Positions 24,984-34,300 of a stretch of 64,000 nucleotides of DNA are shown here, one piece after another. Source of the DNA: Erythrobacter oryzae. GTDB lineage: Bacteria; Pseudomonadota; Alphaproteobacteria; Sphingomonadales; Sphingomonadaceae. Every line of letters begins with the position of its first letter. The stretch's first letter is position 1. Where the stretch lies: NCBI RefSeq assembly GCF_030271515.1, contig NZ_JASCXI010000003.1:248001-312000 (forward strand). The letters run 5' to 3'. The translations under genes were made by a program, and so were the position numbers. The notes below the pieces were generated by a model. That model searched no databases and was not told where the DNA came from. It saw nothing but the letters and a program-made list of their open reading frames with translations.

Positions 24984-26336
24984 TCAGAAAGTGGTGATCT
25001 CGACCTCGAGCTTGCGGAAGCCGTGGACGAAATTCGCGCGCACCCGCTCGACATCGCCCGCGACATGCACGCGCATCCGGCGCTTGTGCATTTCCTCGAG
25101 CAGTACGCGCAGCTGCAATTCCGCCAGCCGCGCGCCGACGCAGCGGTGGATGCCGTAGCCGAAGGAGAGGTGGCGGCGGGCGTTCTCGCGGGTGATGTCG
25201 AGCTTGTCGGGGTTCTCGAACACCTCGTCGTCGCGGTTGGCGCTGATGTACCACAGCACCACCTTGTCGCCCGCCTTGATGGTCTGGCCGAAGACTTCGG
25301 TATCCTCGGTGCAGGTGCGGCGCATGTGGGCGAGCGGCACCTGCATGCGCAGGATTTCCTGCACCGCATTGGGGATGAGGTCCGGGTTCTCCTCGTAGAG
25401 CTTCCTCTGGTCGGGGAACTTGTCGAGCGCGTGGATGATCCCGCTCATGGTGTTGCGGGTGGTGTCGTTGCCGCCGACGATCAGCAGCACCAGATTGCCC
25501 ATGAATTCCTCGGGCCGCATCTGGTTCATCGCGGGCGAGTGGATCATCATCGAGATGAGATCATTGCCCGGCTCCTTGTCCATCGTCCGCTCGATCCAGA
25601 GCGTCTGGAAATAGGCCGCCATTTCCTGAAGGATGCCCCAGCGCAGCTCGTCGAGCTCGCGCACTGCGCCCAGTTCGGTATCGCCCGACCAGTCCGACCA
25701 GAAGGTGAGCAGGCGGCGGTCTTCCCAGGGGAAGCCGAAAAGGATCGCGAGCATGCCGGTGGTGAGTTCGATCGACACGGTATCGACCCAGTCGAACACT
25801 TCGCCCCGCGGCAGGCGGTCGAGCAGCTCGCCGGTTCGTGCACGGATCTCCGCTTCCATATCGGTGACGGCAGACGGCGTGAACTTGGGCGCGACGGTGC
25901 GGCGCTGGCCGGTGTGCTGCGGGCGGTCCATCGCGATGAACATCGGCAGCTCGCGGCGTTCGATATTGCTGTTCGCCAGCTCCTCTTCCGACAGGCGGTT
26001 CAAGATGGTGATGCCGCCATGCTCCCAGCTCGAGGAGAAGGTTTCGGGCAGGGCCTCGATATGCTGGATCGCCTTGTGGCCGACCACCGCCCAATAGGGG
26101 CCGAAGGGGCTGTCGGGGATCCAGTGGAGCTGCCCGGCCTTGCGCATCTCGGCGAAGATCGGCTGCCACTTGTCCTCGTAATAGATGTCCGAGCGGCTGA
26201 CGTCCCACGGGTGGGTGTGCTGGAGGCGTGCCTCGGGGTGCTGGGCGAAGTGGGCCTGAAGCGCCTCGTAGGAGGAAGGCTCGCGCCGTACCTGCGGGCG
26301 CTGGATTCCGGGCGTGGCGGGGGCGATGGTGGCCAT
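24984..26336 (-). CDS. Cytochrome P450, CYP153-like alkane hydroxylase
   Basis: 450 residues. The heme-binding loop FGYGIHRCVGARLAELQLR and the I-helix VGGNDTTRNTM are typical of CYP153, as are FGPYWAVVGHKAI near the N-terminus and the C-terminal VRANFVHGFRKLEVEI. CYP153 enzymes hydroxylate terminal carbons of medium-chain alkanes and need ferredoxin and ferredoxin reductase. No ferredoxin is adjacent; a candidate reductase gene lies at 29993. A TGACA-N4-TGTCA palindrome sits upstream of the start. The subfamily assignment is from memory of the motifs. Confidence 0.88.
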   Translation of the reverse strand: MATIAPATPGIQRPQVRREPSSYEALQAHFAQHPEARLQHTHPWDVSRSDIYYEDKWQPIFAEMRKAGQLHWIPDSPFGPYWAVVGHKAIQHIEALPETFSSSWEHGGITILNRLSEEELANSNIERRELPMFIAMDRPQHTGQRRTVAPKFTPSAVTDMEAEIRARTGELLDRLPRGEVFDWVDTVSIELTTGMLAILFGFPWEDRRLLTFWSDWSGDTELGAVRELDELRWGILQEMAAYFQTLWIERTMDKEPGNDLISMMIHSPAMNQMRPEEFMGNLVLLIVGGNDTTRNTMSGIIHALDKFPDQRKLYEENPDLIPNAVQEILRMQVPLAHMRRTCTEDTEVFGQTIKAGDKVVLWYISANRDDEVFENPDKLDITRENARRHLSFGYGIHRCVGARLAELQLRVLLEEMHKRRMRVHVAGDVERVRANFVHGFRKLEVEITTF

Positions 26337-26643
26337 GTCTGTCTCCCGTCGGGCGGCGCTTATGGGGTGGGCCGCTCCTTAACGAGTCGCAGTCTGACGC
26401 AACTGACAGCAATGTCAATATGAGTTGCGAATCGGGACGGATTGGACGCTTTCCTACAAGCCTTGCGCCTGACATGATCGCGGGAATGCGCCGCTTTGCC
26501 CCCTCGCCTGCCCTTTGCGCCAAGTGTCGCAGGGCGCCGTGCGCGGGGGGAGGAAATCCGGTTCTGGACAGTGTCGCTCGTGTCTCATGGTTCAGCCTTG
26601 CGCGGGGCAGGCTGAACGGCGGGACGGCGACTCGGACGCCGAC
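26337..26643. other. Intergenic region P450 to ABC permease
   Basis: 307 bases without a supported gene. It holds the P450 promoter region with the inverted repeat at 26404-26417. The remainder, up to the permease stop, shows no coding pattern, RNA gene or clear terminator. Confidence 0.4.
26404..26417. promoter_or_regulatory. Operator-like inverted repeat upstream of the CYP153-like gene
   Basis: TGACA-GCAA-TGTCA, with further outer arms CGCAAC and GTTGCG at unequal spacing. It lies 67 bases upstream of the P450 ATG and contains a TTGACA on the minus strand that could serve as -35. It is a candidate binding site for an alkane-responsive or TetR-like regulator not seen in this window. Confidence 0.45.
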
Positions 26644-27900
26644 TCAGGCGGGAAGCCGCACGCCCTTCTTGCGCTTGTCGCGCCCCGCTCCGCCCGACTT
26701 CATCACCCGCTTGCGGAACAGCAGCGATCCGGCCTTGACGATCAGCACCACGGCGACCGCCTGCCAGGCCAGCGCCAGAACGTGGGGCCACACCGCGCCC
26801 TCCATCGCCGCGCGCGCCAGCATCGCGAAGGGCGATGAGAGCGGGAAGGCGATCGCGGCCATCTCCATGCCGGAGCCCGGCTGGTTGATGGTGTATGCGG
26901 CAAGGAAGAACACCATCAGCTGGAGCATGGTGACCGGCATCGAGAGCGTCTGCACCTCGCGCACCGAGGTCGCCATCGAACCGATCGTCAGGAACAGCGC
27001 GCCGAGCAGGAGGTAGGCCATCGCGAAGTAGAGGACGCCGAGCAGCACGAACAGCGGCCAGCCGACCGCCGGGGCGGGCAGGCCGGTGATGTCGAAGCCG
27101 GTGACGCGGCTGACCACGTCGCCCGCTCCGCCGAACAGGACGAAGCCCGCGGTGCCCCACACCGCAATGCCGACGAAGGAGACCGCGAGCATGGCGAAGA
27201 GTTTGCCCATAAACACGGCGTCCATCGGGATCGCGGCGGCGAGGATCTCGATGATCTTGTTGGCCTTCTCCTCGACGAGGTTGGAGAGCACCATGCCGGC
27301 GAGCAGCATCGTCAGCAGGAACAGCAGCATCTGCGCGATCTGGGCGGTCTGGATGCGGGTGGTGCGCTCGTCGGCGGCGCTGGTCGCGACCGGATTGGCG
27401 CGGACCTCGGGGAAGGCGGCGGGCTCGGCGGCGAGCGCGTGTCCGGCGATCAGGCTGACGGGGCCCTGCCAGCGCGCGATCTGGCCCTCGGTGCCGACGA
27501 TGACCGGGCGCTGCGGGGAGCCGGAGACGATGGCGGCGTAGTTGCCCTGGCGTGCCTCCATGAAGGCGCGCGCGTCGAAAGCGGGATCCTTGGCGGCCTC
27601 GGGGACGGGGCGCAGCACGGGCAGCGCGAAGGGCAGCTGCGGGGCGAGCTGCTCGCCAGCGGCGACCATCCTGGCGGTGTCCTCGGGGCTCATGGCAACG
27701 CCGACCTCGTAGGAGACCGCGTCGCGCTGGACCTCGCCGCCGATCGAGCCGGCGAGGCCGCCGACGATGACGGGGAAGAGCGGGCCGAGGAGGAAGAACA
27801 GGAAGGCGCGGGAGAACAGCACCGCGACGAAGTCCCGCCGGGCGATGACCCAGGCAGCCTCGAGCGCGGAGAGGCGGGGGCGGAGCGGCAGGTCGGTCAT
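26644..27900 (-). CDS. ABC-2 type exporter permease (NatB-like)
   Basis: 418 residues. One N-terminal membrane helix (SRAFLFFLLGPLFPVIVGG), an extracytoplasmic loop of about 150 residues, then five further helices, the layout of NatB-type ABC-2 permeases. The motif LVEEKANKIIEILAAAIP just after the second helix is characteristic. It overlaps the ATPase gene by 4 bases. NatAB-type pumps have been linked to sodium export, but the substrate here is unknown. Confidence 0.88.
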   Translation of the reverse strand: MTDLPLRPRLSALEAAWVIARRDFVAVLFSRAFLFFLLGPLFPVIVGGLAGSIGGEVQRDAVSYEVGVAMSPEDTARMVAAGEQLAPQLPFALPVLRPVPEAAKDPAFDARAFMEARQGNYAAIVSGSPQRPVIVGTEGQIARWQGPVSLIAGHALAAEPAAFPEVRANPVATSAADERTTRIQTAQIAQMLLFLLTMLLAGMVLSNLVEEKANKIIEILAAAIPMDAVFMGKLFAMLAVSFVGIAVWGTAGFVLFGGAGDVVSRVTGFDITGLPAPAVGWPLFVLLGVLYFAMAYLLLGALFLTIGSMATSVREVQTLSMPVTMLQLMVFFLAAYTINQPGSGMEMAAIAFPLSSPFAMLARAAMEGAVWPHVLALAWQAVAVVLIVKAGSLLFRKRVMKSGGAGRDKRKKGVRLPA

Positions 27901-28907
27901 GCTTCGGCTCCCTCGCTGTCAGCGGCAAGCTGGCGCGCGGCGGCCTCGCCCGCGATGGCGACGAAGGCGTCGTGGAGGCCCGCGCGCTCGATCGAGAGCG
28001 AGAGGATGCCCGCCTCGCCTTCGATCAGCCCCTTCAGGAGCGGTTCGATGCCGCTCTCGGGGAGCGGGAAGTGGAAGAAGTCGCCGTTGCGGCGGGTCTC
28101 GGGCGGCAGGGCAGAGAGCCACGCGCCTTCGCGCGCCCGGGTCTCGAGCCGGACCTGCGCCGGGATGCGGTCACGCGCGGCTTCGACCGAGCCGGCATAG
28201 GGCACCTTGCCCCCGGCAATGATCGCCACGCCCTCGCACAGGCGCTCGGCGTGGTGGATGACGTGGGTGGAGAAAATGACCGTGACGCCGTCGTCGGCGA
28301 GCGCGCGGATCATCATCTCGAGCTTGCCCTGGTTGATTGCGTCGAGCCCCGAGAAGGGCTCGTCGAGCACCACCAGCCGCGGCTCGTGGACCAGCGTGCC
28401 GAGCAGCTGGACGGTCTGCGCCATGCCCTTGGAGAGCTGGCGGATCTGGCGGTCGGCGGCGTGGCCGAGGCCGTGCCGCTCGAGCAGCTCCACCGCGCGC
28501 TTGCGGCCCTCCTTCAGGGGCAGGCCTCTGAGGGCGCCCATGAAGGCAATCGCCTCGATGCACTTCATCGCGGGGTAGAGCCCGCGCTCTTCGGGGAGGT
28601 AGCCGATCAGGCGGCCGATGTCGTGCGGCCGGTCATGCCCGAACACGCGGCGCACGCCCTCGTCCGGGTCGATGATGCCGAGCAGCATCCGCAGCGTCGT
28701 GGTTTTCCCTGCGCCGTTGGGGCCGAGAATGCCGTAGATCGCGCCCTCGGGCACCGAGATGTCCACCCCGTCGACCGCGCGCGTGCCGTCGAAGCTCTTG
28801 ACCAGCCCGCGCGCTTCGATCGCGAGCGGACGTCCGTCAGCCGGAACGGCGCTGAAGCCCTCCGCTCGATTGCCCGAAAGGCTCTGATCGCTTACCGCCA
28901 TGTCCAT
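27897..28907 (-). CDS. ABC transporter ATP-binding protein (NatA-like)
   Basis: 336 residues; ATG 28901 is an alternative start. The nucleotide-binding domain has Walker A GPNGAGKTTT, a signature segment LSKGM in place of LSGGQ, Walker B LVVLDEP, and the H-loop STHVIHHAE. A C-terminal extension of about 80 residues follows, as in exporter ATPases of the DUF4162 type. It pairs with the overlapping permease gene downstream. Confidence 0.92.
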   Translation of the reverse strand: MDMAVSDQSLSGNRAEGFSAVPADGRPLAIEARGLVKSFDGTRAVDGVDISVPEGAIYGILGPNGAGKTTTLRMLLGIIDPDEGVRRVFGHDRPHDIGRLIGYLPEERGLYPAMKCIEAIAFMGALRGLPLKEGRKRAVELLERHGLGHAADRQIRQLSKGMAQTVQLLGTLVHEPRLVVLDEPFSGLDAINQGKLEMMIRALADDGVTVIFSTHVIHHAERLCEGVAIIAGGKVPYAGSVEAARDRIPAQVRLETRAREGAWLSALPPETRRNGDFFHFPLPESGIEPLLKGLIEGEAGILSLSIERAGLHDAFVAIAGEAAARQLAADSEGAEA

Positions 28908-28953
28908 GGCATACGCGGTTAGCGGACAGGATTAAACGGAGCCCTTGCCGAAT

Positions 28954-30009
28954 ATGGTTAACAGCGCCGCAACCCTGTCGGAGGAGATCGCCGAGCGGGC
29001 GCTCGCCTTCGGCTTCGCGGTGTGCGGGTTCGCGAGCGCCGGTGAGGACCCGCTGCGCTCCGAACGGCTCGAGGAGTGGCTCGGCGAAGGGCACCATGGC
29101 TCGATGGAATGGATGGCCACGCGCCTCGAGCACCGCCGCTCGCCGCAGGGGCTGTGGCCCGAGGCCCGGAGCGTGATCGCGCTCGGCATGAGCTACGCCC
29201 CGGGGCACGATCCGCTGGCGCTGGAGGGCTCGGATACCCACGCCCGCATCTCGGTCTATGCCCAAGGCAAGGACTATCACGATGTGGTGAAGAAGCGCCT
29301 CAAGGCGCTCGCCCGCTGGCTGGTGGAGACGGTGCCAGGGGCGCAAGTGAAGGTCTTCGTCGACACCGCGCCGGTGATGGAAAAGCCTTTGGGCGAGGCG
29401 GCGGGGATCGGGTGGCAGGGCAAGCACACCAACCTCGTCAGCCCCACCCACGGCAGCTGGCTGTTCCTCGGCGCGATCTACACGACCTTGGACCTCACCC
29501 CCGCGCAAGGCCACCGCGACCAGTGCGGCAGCTGCCGCGCCTGCCTCGACGCCTGCCCCACGGACGCCTTCCCTGCGCCCTACAAGCTCGATGCGCGCCG
29601 CTGCATTTCCTACCTCACCATAGAGCACAAGGGCGCCGTGGACGAAGCGCTGCGCCCCGCCCTCGGCAACCGCATCTACGGCTGCGACGATTGCCTTGCG
29701 GTGTGCCCGTGGAACAAATTCGCCGCGCAAGCGCAGGCGATCCGCGAATTTCTCCCCCGCGCCGAACTGGTCGCCCCGCGCCTCGACGAATTGCTGGCGC
29801 TGGACGATGCGGGCTTCCGCGCGGTGTTCTCGGGATCGCCGATCAAGCGCGTCGGGCGCAACCGCTTCGTGAGAAATTGCCTCTATGCGGCGGGCAACAG
29901 CGGCAACGCCGCGCTGGCGGGACAGGTTGAGACGCTCACCCGCGACCCCGATCCGGTGGTGGCGGAGGCGGCGGAATGGGCGTTCGCCCGCCTCAGATCA
30001 GATCCTTGA
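28954..30009 (+). CDS. queG: Epoxyqueuosine reductase
   Basis: 351 residues from ATG 28954, which is 12 bases from GGAG; a TTG at 28945 is a less likely start. QueG performs the last step of queuosine formation in tRNA with cobalamin and two 4Fe-4S clusters. Both cluster motifs are present, [12 protein letters not shown] and [13 protein letters not shown], with conserved GWQGKHTNL and [15 protein letters not shown]-like C-terminal tail follows. The 3' end overlaps the convergent flavoprotein gene by 17 bases. Confidence 0.95.
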   Translation: MVNSAATLSEEIAERALAFGFAVCGFASAGEDPLRSERLEEWLGEGHHGSMEWMATRLEHRRSPQGLWPEARSVIALGMSYAPGHDPLALEGSDTHARISVYAQGKDYHDVVKKRLKALARWLVETVPGAQVKVFVDTAPVMEKPLGEAAGIGWQGKHTNLVSPTHGSWLFLGAIYTTLDLTPAQGHRDQCGSCRACLDACPTDAFPAPYKLDARRCISYLTIEHKGAVDEALRPALGNRIYGCDDCLAVCPWNKFAAQAQAIREFLPRAELVAPRLDELLALDDAGFRAVFSGSPIKRVGRNRFVRNCLYAAGNSGNAALAGQVETLTRDPDPVVAEAAEWAFARLRSDP

Positions 30010-31231
30010 GCGCCACCTCGGGGTCGGCCAGCAGCGCCGGGTCGATCCGGCCGCAGCCGCTCTCGAGCAGCTTCCTCGCCTGCACGTAGTCCTTCATCGT
30101 GCTCACGCAGTCGAAGGCAATCGGCACTCCGGCTTTGAGGTAGACCACGGTGAACTTGCGGCTTTCCGGATCGCCGCGCAGGATCGTCTGGTCGTAGCCC
30201 AGATTGAGCCCCGCGGTCTGGAGCTTGAGGTCATACTGGTTCGACCAGAACCACGGCAGCGCGTGATATGGCTCCTTCTCGCCCATGATCGCCTTCGCCA
30301 CGGTGTTCGCCATGTCATGCGCGTTCTGCACCGATTCCAGCCGGATCACCGCACCATCGGCAAAGTCGTTGGCGTGGGCGGCGCAGTCGCCGATGGCATA
30401 GATGTCGTCGAGCGTGGTGCGGCAGCAGAAATCGACATCGACGCCGTTGCTGCCCGCCGCCCCTGCCGCGATCAGCGGCGCGACCGCGGGCACGATCCCG
30501 ATCCCCGCGATCACCATGTCGCAGGGCACTTCCTCGCCATTATCGAGCCTGACGCCGGTGACCCTGTCCTCGCCCAGCACCGAGTGGACGCCGACCCCGA
30601 GGCGAATATCGACGCCCTGACGGCGGTGTTCCTCGGCGTAGAAGGTCGAAAGCTCCTCGCCCGCCACCCGCGCGAGCAGGCGGTCGAGCATCTCGACCAG
30701 CACCACCCCGCAGCCCAGCTTGCGCAAGACCGCCGCCGCCTCGAGCCCGATATAGCCCCCGCCGATCACCACGGCCCGCCGCGCGCCGTCGGCGAGCGCC
30801 TGCATCATCGCGTCGGCATCGCGCTTGTCGCGGACGTAGAACACGCCCGGCAGCACCGCGCCCGGCACCGGCAGCCTCCGGGGATCGCCGCCACCCGACC
30901 AGATCAGCTTGCGATAGGTCACCTGCCCGCCGTCCGAGAGCGTCAGCGTGTGCCGCGCGGGATCGATGGCCGTCACCGCCGCGCCCAGACGCAGGTCGAT
31001 CTGCTTGTCCGACCAGAACTTCTCGGGCCGGATCATGATCCGCTCGAAGCCCTTGTCGCCCGCGAGATATTCCTTCGACAGCGGCGGGCGCTCGTAGGGC
31101 GGGGCGTCGTCGCGGCCGATCATCAGGATCGAGCCCTCGTGCCCGTGCTGGCGCAGCGCAATCGCCGCCTGCGCGCCGCCGTGGCCGGTGCCGACGATAA
31201 CGACGTCGGCGTGCTGGGTTGTGGATGCCAT
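29993..31231 (-). CDS. FAD-dependent ferredoxin reductase-like protein
   Basis: 412 residues. The FAD Rossmann motif [16 protein letters not shown] is at the N-terminus, [13 protein letters not shown] is typical of rhodocoxin/putidaredoxin reductases, and the NADH motif [16 protein letters not shown] is mid-protein; DIYAIGDCA completes FAD binding. It likely passes electrons from NADH to a ferredoxin, possibly serving the P450s at 24984 or 56957. A stem-loop (31246-31292) lies in its 5' region. Confidence 0.9.
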   Translation of the reverse strand: MASTTQHADVVIVGTGHGGAQAAIALRQHGHEGSILMIGRDDAPPYERPPLSKEYLAGDKGFERIMIRPEKFWSDKQIDLRLGAAVTAIDPARHTLTLSDGGQVTYRKLIWSGGGDPRRLPVPGAVLPGVFYVRDKRDADAMMQALADGARRAVVIGGGYIGLEAAAVLRKLGCGVVLVEMLDRLLARVAGEELSTFYAEEHRRQGVDIRLGVGVHSVLGEDRVTGVRLDNGEEVPCDMVIAGIGIVPAVAPLIAAGAAGSNGVDVDFCCRTTLDDIYAIGDCAAHANDFADGAVIRLESVQNAHDMANTVAKAIMGEKEPYHALPWFWSNQYDLKLQTAGLNLGYDQTILRGDPESRKFTVVYLKAGVPIAFDCVSTMKDYVQARKLLESGCGRIDPALLADPEVALKDLI

Positions 31232-31245
31232 GACCTGCCTTATGC

Positions 31246-31292
31246 CCCTCCGGCTGCTTGCGGCCCTTGATGTGGCGCAAATTGCCGGAGGG
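31246..31292 (-). terminator. Stem-loop between glutamate dehydrogenase and the flavoprotein gene
   Basis: Outer 9-bp arms CCCTCCGGC (31246-31254) and GCCGGAGGG (31284-31292) enclose a 5-bp inner stem TTGCG/CGCAA. It begins 28 bases after the upstream gene's stop on the minus strand and ends 15 bases before the next ATG, so it may terminate the first transcript or act in the 5' leader of the second. There is no T-tract. Confidence 0.4.
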
Positions 31293-31319
31293 TCAAGTTA
31301 GCGGTTTGGCAGTGGAGCC

Positions 31320-34300
31320 TCACCGCTCGAGCAGATTTCGCGCCTGGGCCGCGATCTGCGCCAGCATCGCCGCGCCCACCGGCGGGCGGGCCTGCGCGCG
31401 GGCGACGAGCTTGCGGAACTGGGCGACACCGGCGGCGTTGCGCTCGGCCCACTCGGACACTGCGCCGCGCGGGTCGGTCTTGCCGCCGTCACCGCGCATC
31501 AGCCGCCGCAGGAACTCGATCCGCATCTGCTGGAAATCGCGCGCGAGGCCCGAGATCAGCAGCCGCTCCCACACGTCCGAAGGCGACATATGCGCCGCCG
31601 TGCCCTGCGCCCAGTCGAGCCCGAGCGCGGTGCCGATATCGGTGAAGGCGTGGGTGAGGAGGCGCGGCTCGATCCCGCCGCTGCGCGCGGCTTGCGCGAG
31701 GCCCACCGCGCCGTCGAAGTCGAACATCCCCGCGACCCGCGCCGCCAGCCCCTCGGGCGCGCCGACGCCGACGAAACCGTCGCGCAGCGCCTTGGAGCGG
31801 GCGCGGGGTTCCTCGGTGAGCAGCTCCTCGCGGCCCTGCACCAGCGCGGTGACGCCCTCGGAGAGATCGGCGATCATCCGCCCGGCCGCGACCTTGCCCG
31901 CAGCGGTGCGCAACACATCGCTCATCAGGTTGCCGACGGCTGCCGCGAGCCGGTCGAACAGCGCGAGGCGCGCGGTCTCGGGCATGGCGGCGCTCTCGAG
32001 ATCGCGCCACAGCGCCTCGAGCCCGAACAGGTTCTCGGTCACCACGAAGGCCGCCGCGACCTCGGCAAGGCCGACGCCCTCTTCCTCGGCCAATTCAAAC
32101 GGATGGACCATGCCCAGCCGGTTGACGATGCGGTTGGAGAGGCTCGTCGCGATCATCTCGCGCCGCAGCCGGTGGCCCTTGATCTCGGCGGCATAGGCCT
32201 TGCGCATCGCCGCCGGGAAGCGCGCGAGCAGCAGCGGTTCGAGCACGGGATCATCGGGCAGATCGCTCGCCTCGATCGCGGCCTGCAGCGCGAGCTTGCC
32301 CGAGGACAGCAGCACCGCGAGTTCGGGGCGGGTGAGGCCCTGCCCGTCGGCGGCGCGGCGGGTCAGCACCTCGCCATCGGCGAGGCCTTCGGTGCGTCGG
32401 TCGAAATCGCCGATGTCTTCCAGCCGCTCGATCAGCCGTACATAGGCCGGGATTGCTCCAGCCCCGCCGCTTTCGGCAATCGACAGCGCGAGCGCCTGCA
32501 ACCGGTTGTCCTCCAGCACCAGCGCCGCGACATCGTCGGTCATCGCTGCGAGCAGCGTGTTGCGCTTCTTCTCGGTGAGCTTGCCGCTCTTGGTCGCCGC
32601 GGCCAGCGCGATCTTGATGTTGACCTCGTTGTCCGAGCAGTCAACGCCCGCCGAATTGTCGATGAAATCGGTGTTGATCCGCCCCCCTGCAAGCGAGAAG
32701 GCGATGCGCCCCGCCTGCGTGACGCCCAGGTTCGCCCCCTCGCCGATCACGCGCGCGCGGATCTCGGTCGCATCGACGCGCAACCCGTCATTCGCCGGGT
32801 CGCCGACCTGGATGTGGCTTTCCTGCGGGGCCTTCACATAGGTGCCGATCCCGCCGAACCACATGAGGTCGACCGGCGCCTTGAGGATCGCGGTAATGAG
32901 CGCCTCGGGCTCGATCTCCTTCGCGTCGATCCCGAGCACCTCGCGCGCCTGCTTGGAGAGCTTGATCGTCTTGGCTGAGCGCGGGAAAACCCCGCCGCCC
33001 TTGGAGATCAGCGACTTGTCGTAGTCGTCCCAGCTCGACCGCGTGAGCGCGAACATGCGGCTGCGCTCCTTCCAGCTGGCGAGCGGATCGGGCGCGGGGT
33101 CGATGAAGATGTGGCGGTGATCGAAGGCGGCGACCAGCTTCAGCGCCTTCGAGAGAAGCATCCCGTTGCCGAAGACGTCGCCCGACATATCGCCGCAGCC
33201 CGCGACGGTGACAGAGTCCTTCTGGACGTCGATCCCCATCTCGCGGAAGTGGCGCTGGACGCTCACCCATGCGCCGCGCGCGGTGATGCCCATCGCCTTG
33301 TGGTCGTAGCCGTTCGAGCCGCCGCTGGCGAAGGCGTCGTCGAGCCAGAAGTCGCGGCTTTGCGCGATCCCGTTGGCAATGTCGGAGAAGGTCGCGGTGC
33401 CCTTGTCGGCGGCGACCACGAAATAGGGGTCCTCGCCGTCGAGCGCGGTGACGCATTGGGGGTGCACCACCTTGCCTTCGACGATGTTGTCGGTGACCGA
33501 GAGCAGCGTGCGGATGAAGATTTCATAGGCCGCGCGGCCCTCGGCCGCCCAGCCTTCGCGGTCGAGGGCGGGCGAGGGGAGCTGCTTGGGATAGAACCCG
33601 CCCTTCGCGCCGGTGGGCACGATCACCGCGTTCTTGACCCGCTGGGCCTTCATCAGCCCGAGGATTTCGGTGCGGAAGTCGTCGCGCCGGTCGGACCATC
33701 TGAGGCCCCCGCGCGCGACCGCGCCCGAGCGCAAGTGGATGCCCTCCACACGGGCGCTGTAGACGAAGATCTCGCGCCACGGCAGCGGCTTGGGCAGGCC
33801 CGGCACCTTGGCGGATTCGAGCTTGAACGCCAGCGCCTCGGCAGCGGCAGGGGCGAAGGCGTTGGTGCGCAGCACCGCGTCGATCACCGCGCGGTAGAGC
33901 CTGAGCAGGCGGTCGTCGTTGATCGCGGTGACTTTGGCGAGGCCTCGCGTGAAGCTCCCTTGCGCGGCGGCGGCGGCCTCCTCGCGGTTGCCCTCGAAGG
34001 CCGGGTTGTGGCGCGCTTCGAACAGCTCGATCATCGCGCGCGTCACCTGCGGCGCGGCGGCGAGCGCGTCGACCACGGTGTAGATCGTGTAGGCGAGCCC
34101 CGTCTGGCGCAGGTAGCGATAGACCGCGCGCAGCCAGTTCGCCTCGCGCGGGGAAAGCCCGGCGGCGGGAACGAGGCGGTTGAAGGGATCGTCCTCCGCC
34201 GCGCCGTTCAGCACGTCTGCCAGCGCCGCCTCGATCGGCGCGGCGCGCTCGAGCAGCGCCCCCGCCTCGCGTCCGGCGGGCAGGGTCAGCAGGAATTCGT

